Shown: positions 59,943-64,000 of the stretch, piece by piece
Position numbering within the stretch: the stretch's first letter is position 1
Layout of the letters: the number at the start of each line of letters is the position of its first letter
Assembly (NCBI GenBank): GCA_019636795.1
Contig: JAHBWW010000002.1
Span: forward strand, 1-64,000
Direction: 5' to 3'
Source: Phycisphaeraceae bacterium
Lineage (GTDB): Bacteria > Planctomycetota > Phycisphaerae > Phycisphaerales > UBA1924
DNA: 64,000 nt
Program-made: the position numbers and the translations under genes
Notes under the pieces: generated by a model
Told to the model about the DNA's origin: nothing
The model's database searches: none
What the model saw: the letters and a program-made list of their open reading frames with translations, nothing else

Positions 59943-60880
59943 ACCCACGCCACCCCATCGTGCTCGTGATAGCCGTCCTCGCGCTCTCGGCGTGTCAACG
60001 ACACGAAAACCCGCCACCACCGCTCGACGCCGCCATCTCGTCGCGCTCCGATTCCGCACTTGGCTCACTGCACATCGTGATCCCTTCAGGCGAAATGCGC
60101 ACAGTCGACACAATTGATGTGAGCATCACCATCTCGACCGCCCCGGGCGTCGTCATCACCTCATTCGCCTTCAACCCTGCGGCACATGGGTGGACGATTC
60201 TCCATGAAACGTCGCAACCGCCGACAATGTCACAGACATCAATGCTGGTTGAGCAGCGGCTCTTAACCATCGAGCCGTTCCTTCCCGGCGACTATGAGAT
60301 CCCAAGCGTAACAGCGGTGCTGCGATCGCGCGATGGAACATCCGCCTCCCTTGAAACATCGCCCCAGACCGTGCGCGTCGTGAGTGTCCTGACCGAAGCC
60401 GACAAGGATCTCGCTCCGGTCCGCCCGCTGCTTGATGAACCGCGCCAAGCAGTACTGCCGTCGATCCTGCCCACGCTGATCTGGGGCGGCACATTGCTCG
60501 CCATCGTGATAGTGGCTGCATTCGTGCTCGTGCTTCGAGCACACAAGCGACCCAAAGGAGCAACGGCCGCAAAACCGCGTTCACTCTATGACGACACGCT
60601 GTCGGACCCTGAGTTTGCCCGCATCGCACTCGGATTGATCGCCTCGAAAATTCACCCGCTTGAGCAAGTCTCCTGCGACGCCATCACAACCGAAGACATT
60701 ATCCGAGCCATCAACAGGCGAGACAGCAATCCCGTTACGAGCCAACTCGTCGGCCTACTGCACAAACTCGACGCTGCTCAGTACTCTGGAGACAGCCTCT
60801 CGAAAGAGCAGCGAGCCACGATTCGCTCTGCCATCGAGCAGTTGCACTCGCCACCTCACACGCCGGAGGCCGCTGCATGA
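59939..60880 (+). CDS. Membrane-anchored lipoprotein of the Bat-type cluster
   Basis: 313 aa. Lipobox LSAC at residues 16-19 and one transmembrane helix near 180-202 ('LPTLIWGGTLLAIVIVAAFVLVL') put a beta-rich domain outside and a helical C-terminal domain ('FARIALGLIASKIHPLEQVSCDAITTEDIIRAINRR') inside. The place and layout resemble BatD-like or DUF4381-type proteins, but similarity is weak. Four-base overlaps on both sides show tight coupling with the DUF58 and VWA genes. Confidence 0.65.
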   Translation: MNPRHPIVLVIAVLALSACQRHENPPPPLDAAISSRSDSALGSLHIVIPSGEMRTVDTIDVSITISTAPGVVITSFAFNPAAHGWTILHETSQPPTMSQTSMLVEQRLLTIEPFLPGDYEIPSVTAVLRSRDGTSASLETSPQTVRVVSVLTEADKDLAPVRPLLDEPRQAVLPSILPTLIWGGTLLAIVIVAAFVLVLRAHKRPKGATAAKPRSLYDDTLSDPEFARIALGLIASKIHPLEQVSCDAITTEDIIRAINRRDSNPVTSQLVGLLHKLDAAQYSGDSLSKEQRATIRSAIEQLHSPPHTPEAAA

Positions 60881-61932
60881 TCGACCGCTGGCAATGGCCC
60901 TGGATGCTCGTGCTGCTCGTGCTTGTGCCGATCGTGCTGCTCGCTTCACGCGATCGCGCGCAAAGCGGGGTGATGTATACCCAGAATGACCTCCTCGCCG
61001 CCGGACGCAGGTCTTGGCGCGTGCGTTTCGCGTGGCTTCCCGCATTCCTGCGTGCGGTTTCGATCGCTCTCATTGTCGTCGCACTCGCTCGCCCGCAGCA
61101 GTTCGAGGGGCATACCCGCACCACCATCGAAGGCGTCGCGATTCAACTCGTCATCGACCGATCGAGCAGTATGGAACAACCCATGCGATGGGGTTCGCAG
61201 ATGTCCACACGCATCGAAGTCACGCGCGCCATGGCCAAGGAGTTCGTCCAAGGTCCGGACTCGACCTCCGAGCGCGACCGCGGACGACAAGGTGACATGA
61301 TCGGCCTGGTCGGATTCGCTGGCTTTGCCGACACGCTCTGCCCCCTCGTCCGCTCACATGCCGCCCTGATCACCATGATTGATCAGATCGAGACCGCCTC
61401 TATCCGTGGCGAAGATGGCACAGCAATCGGCTCGGCATTGCAACTCGCCGCTGCCCGACTCAAGAACGCCGAAGCCGAGATCGCACGAAATACTGCGCGC
61501 AGCGATCAAGCACCCGACTTCGTCATCAAAAGCAAAGTCGTCATTCTCCTGACCGATGGTGCCAACAATCGAGGCATTTCGCCCATCGACGCTGCGCATC
61601 TCGCTGCCGAATGGGGCATTCGTGTCTACACCATCGGCATCGGTGACACGTCCAGCGACAACGCCCTGCGATCACTCTTTACGCCGATGGAAGTCGATCG
61701 TGATCTCCTTCAGCGCATCGCCAGCATCACGGGAGGGCGCTACTTCTCCGCAGCTGATGCTGAAGCCATGCGCCAGGTCTACAACCAGATCGACGAACTC
61801 GAACGCAGCAAAGTCGAGATCGAGGAATTCACAGACTACATCGAACTCTACAGGCCACTCGCCATCGCCGCATTCGCCGCAATTCTGCTCGAATCGCTCC
61901 TGCGCACGCTTGTCTTGCGGAGGACAACCTGA
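60877..61932 (+). CDS. VWA-domain membrane protein, BatA-like
   Basis: 351 aa. Membrane helices lie at residues 8-25 and about 58-72 before the von Willebrand A domain, and another is at the C-terminus (328-345). The MIDAS motif 'IDRSSSM' is near residue 94, with supporting 'GLVGFAGFADTL' near 145 and 'LTDGANNRG' near 227. BatA-like proteins work with MoxR in bacteria for aerotolerance or envelope stress; the mechanism is not known. It ends exactly at the start of the next gene (one-base overlap). Confidence 0.9.
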   Translation: MIDRWQWPWMLVLLVLVPIVLLASRDRAQSGVMYTQNDLLAAGRRSWRVRFAWLPAFLRAVSIALIVVALARPQQFEGHTRTTIEGVAIQLVIDRSSSMEQPMRWGSQMSTRIEVTRAMAKEFVQGPDSTSERDRGRQGDMIGLVGFAGFADTLCPLVRSHAALITMIDQIETASIRGEDGTAIGSALQLAAARLKNAEAEIARNTARSDQAPDFVIKSKVVILLTDGANNRGISPIDAAHLAAEWGIRVYTIGIGDTSSDNALRSLFTPMEVDRDLLQRIASITGGRYFSAADAEAMRQVYNQIDELERSKVEIEEFTDYIELYRPLAIAAFAAILLESLLRTLVLRRTT

Positions 61933-62957
61933 TGCACCTGGGCGCTCCACATTGGTTTCACGCCCTCTGGGCCGCTCCGGCAGTGGCGCTGCTCTGGCTC
62001 TACGCTCGCTCGCGCACTCAGCAACTTCTGGCTCGCTTCGCCGACCCAGACCTCGTCACAAAGATCACTTCGCCGCGCCGGGCCGCCCACTTCTGGGTAC
62101 GCACTATCGCGAGCGCCTTGGCTACCGCTTCACTCGCCTTTGCTCTGGTGCAGCCACAATGGAACGAGCGAGAGATCCCCGTCGCACGAAAAGGCCGCGA
62201 AATCGTCTTCGTTGTCGACGTCTCGCGCAGCATGCTGGCCCGCGACCTCGCGCCCAACCGTCTTGAGCGCGCCAAGATCTGGATTCGCGATATGGCCTCG
62301 GTCGTCGAAGGTGATTCAATCGCCCTCGTTGCCTTCGCAGGGTCCGCTGTCGTCAAGTGCCCCCTCACACGCGACATTGGCTTCTTCAATCTCGCCCTCG
62401 AAGAACTCTCGCCCGATTCGGTCCCTGTCGGCGGCTCGATGATCGGTGATGCCATCCGTAAGACAGTTTCTCAAGTCTTCGAGCGCGACCCAACACGCGA
62501 TCGACCCGACGCAATCTACCGCGACATCATCCTCATCACCGATGGCGAAGATCAGGACAGCCTGCCTGTCGAAGCCGCCGAATCTGCAGCCCAGTCCAAT
62601 ATCCGCATCATCACAATCGGGCTCGGCAGCGACACAAACGGCACCCCAATCCCCGCCCAGAACTCCACCGAGCCATTCGCAACCTACCGCGGCGAAGTAG
62701 TTCGCTCTCGACTCGATGCCGGTGCACTTGCCCGCATTGCCCAGGCCACCCCAGGCGGAGTTTTTCTCAACGTTGGCACCGGCAACATCGCTCTCGACGA
62801 CATCTACTCCCAACTCATCGCCTCGGCCGATCAGATCACACTCGAAACCGGCAATGCCATGCGCTACGACGAAATGTTCTGGGCCTTTCTTTGTATCGCG
62901 CTGGCCATGCTCGTCATCGAATCGTTCATTGATGACCGCAGGAGAGTGCAACCATGA
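61932..62957 (+). CDS. VWA-domain membrane protein, BatB-like
   Basis: 341 aa. The layout is the same as the previous gene: two N-terminal helices (10-25, 58-72), a VWA domain with MIDAS 'VVDVSRSM' near 97 and 'ITDGEDQDS' near 200, and a C-terminal helix (315-333). The pair of VWA genes probably arose by duplication. It overlaps the TPR gene by 4 bases. Confidence 0.9.
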   Translation: MHLGAPHWFHALWAAPAVALLWLYARSRTQQLLARFADPDLVTKITSPRRAAHFWVRTIASALATASLAFALVQPQWNEREIPVARKGREIVFVVDVSRSMLARDLAPNRLERAKIWIRDMASVVEGDSIALVAFAGSAVVKCPLTRDIGFFNLALEELSPDSVPVGGSMIGDAIRKTVSQVFERDPTRDRPDAIYRDIILITDGEDQDSLPVEAAESAAQSNIRIITIGLGSDTNGTPIPAQNSTEPFATYRGEVVRSRLDAGALARIAQATPGGVFLNVGTGNIALDDIYSQLIASADQITLETGNAMRYDEMFWAFLCIALAMLVIESFIDDRRRVQP

Positions 62958-63982
62958 TGCCGCACACGCTGATCTTCGCCGCCTTGCTCTCGCTCTCGCC
63001 CAACAATGGCCATCGACTCTTCAGCGAAGGCAAGTTCCCCGAAGCCGCCCAGGCCTTCGCGCACAGACCATCCGCAGAAAGCATGTTCAATCACGGGTGC
63101 GCACTGCTCGAAGCTGGCAACTATGCCGGCGCAATCGAGGCGTACCGCACCGTCGATACAGCCTTCCCTCATCTTGCTCCCAACGCCCGCTTCAACCTCG
63201 CCCATGCGCTCTTCAAATCAGCGATGGCAGAGATGCAGCCTCGAACCGTCAACGACCAACTTCAACCAGGCGACCTTGGCAAAGCACTTGTTCTCCTCCG
63301 CGCCAGCGCTGCTGCCTTCCGGGCAGTTCTCGATGTCGCACCGAACGATCTCGACGCTGCTCGAAACACCGAACTCGTCCGGCGACTCATCGCACAGATT
63401 CAAGACCAACTCGAAGAGCAGCAACGTCAGCAACAGCAGATGCAGGACGCTGCCAACCGGATGGAACAACTCGCGGACGCACAGCAACAGCAAGCCGACC
63501 AGACGCGCACAACTCCGCCAAGCCGATCACGCGAGCAGCTCGAATCCCAGCAGGACCTCAATGAACAGACACAACAAGCAGCAAACGATCTCGAAGAGCT
63601 TCTCGACCAGAATCCCGAGTTGGCCGACTTGCTCCAACAAGCCATGAAATCGCAAAGCGACGCGATGGAAGAACTCGCCGTCAGCCGCACCGATCGAGCC
63701 GCACCCGAACAGCAGACCGCCGCCGACCAACTCCGCGCCATCGCCGAAGCCCTGCGACAATCCGCCGATCAGCAGCCGCAAGAACAACAGGATCAGAGCG
63801 AACAACCGCAACAACAGCAGCAGCCACAGGAAGCACCCAACCAGCCCGCTGCCGATCAACCAAAATCCCCCGAGCAAAGACACGCCGAGCAAATCCTCGA
63901 ACAAGAGGGCCAGCAGCGACGTGAGCTCGAAAATCTTCGTCGCATGCTCAGCCGCCCTGTCCCCGTAGAGCGAGATTGGTAA
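62954..63982 (+). CDS. TPR protein with Gln-rich coiled coil (BatC-like)
   Basis: 342 aa. A signal-like hydrophobic N-terminus (MMPHTLIFAALLSLS) is followed by TPR-like helices at residues 15-135 ('HRLFSEGKFPEAAQAFAH', 'ALLEAGNYAGAIEAYRTVD', 'NARFNLAHALFK'). Residues 150-300 are an extreme Gln/Glu-rich coiled coil. The family position, after two VWA genes, matches BatC or the TPR part of BatB/C. Its stop shares a base with the next start. Confidence 0.85.
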   Translation: MMPHTLIFAALLSLSPNNGHRLFSEGKFPEAAQAFAHRPSAESMFNHGCALLEAGNYAGAIEAYRTVDTAFPHLAPNARFNLAHALFKSAMAEMQPRTVNDQLQPGDLGKALVLLRASAAAFRAVLDVAPNDLDAARNTELVRRLIAQIQDQLEEQQRQQQQMQDAANRMEQLADAQQQQADQTRTTPPSRSREQLESQQDLNEQTQQAANDLEELLDQNPELADLLQQAMKSQSDAMEELAVSRTDRAAPEQQTAADQLRAIAEALRQSADQQPQEQQDQSEQPQQQQQPQEAPNQPAADQPKSPEQRHAEQILEQEGQQRRELENLRRMLSRPVPVERDW

Positions 63983-64000
63983 TGCACACACGTTCCCGAG
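63982..64000 (+). CDS. Partial start of the next Bat-cluster gene
   Basis: Only 19 bases are present: ATG overlaps the previous TAA (TAATG), giving MHTRSR. The coupling supports a real start. By position it could be a BatD-type protein, but nothing in the sequence shows this. Confidence 0.4.

Overview
The window comes from a GC-rich bacterium that is most likely a planctomycete of the Phycisphaerae type. The clues are secreted proteins ending in a short dockerin-like tail (DFNGDG..DFFDVQAFLAAFS..GC), a PEP-CTERM-like anchor, a DUF1559/H-X9-DG pseudopilin, DUF3467, and a Bat-type MoxR/DUF58/VWA cluster. This placement is inferred from gene content; there is no rRNA in the window.

Layout. (1) 0-10.4 kb holds housekeeping and general genes: a flavin reductase-like protein, a solitary mraZ with MraZ boxes and a possibly structured 3' region, a phosphatase-like lipoprotein, a DUF2339 membrane protein, gpsA, a His-rich P1B metal ATPase with an unusual CPT motif, a PAS-LuxR regulator and an alpha/beta hydrolase. 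(2) 10.4-22.1 kb is a beta-glucan utilisation locus: a GH1 beta-glucosidase, a GH16 laminarinase-like enzyme with CBM6, a lipoprotein glycoside hydrolase, an ABC sugar importer without its own ATPase, secreted binding or anchor proteins, and a LacI regulator co-transcribed with a pseudopilin. Five copies of a GNAACWGTTNC-like operator tie the locus together.

(3) 22,495-54,968 is a roughly 32.5 kb integrated island. A 24-bp direct repeat, which is the 3' end of tRNA-Phe, bounds it, and a tyrosine integrase lies beside the intact tRNA. Its cargo is nearly all on the + strand and looks like anti-phage defence: a degraded and an intact AbiE toxin-antitoxin pair, a 1,400-aa GHKL-ATPase/DUF3883 protein, a DUF2130 protein, a Gabija-like OLD nuclease plus UvrD helicase, an AIPR-like protein, a PLD-SNF2 helicase followed by a small protein, a sigma-70-like protein, an Eco57I-type DNA methyltransferase and an Mrr_N-like protein, then a DRT/UG-type reverse transcriptase. 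A mobile-element backbone follows: small conserved proteins, two excisionase-like HTH proteins, an HTH protein carrying iteron-like repeats, HigBA and the integrase.

(4) 55-64 kb returns to chromosomal genes: an OppF/DppF ATPase, a secreted PETase-like hydrolase with dockerin-like repeats, DUF3467, and a Bat-type operon (MoxR, DUF58, membrane lipoprotein, two VWA proteins, TPR protein).

The best candidate for a new system is the 37.3-46.5 kb operon. Its sigma-70-like protein and its DNA methyltransferase share the same N-terminal domain, which suggests a transcription-coupled or sigma-guided restriction/modification device. The second notable point is that attP appears to lie inside the integrase gene: excision would give the integrase a different C-terminal tail than it has in the integrated state.
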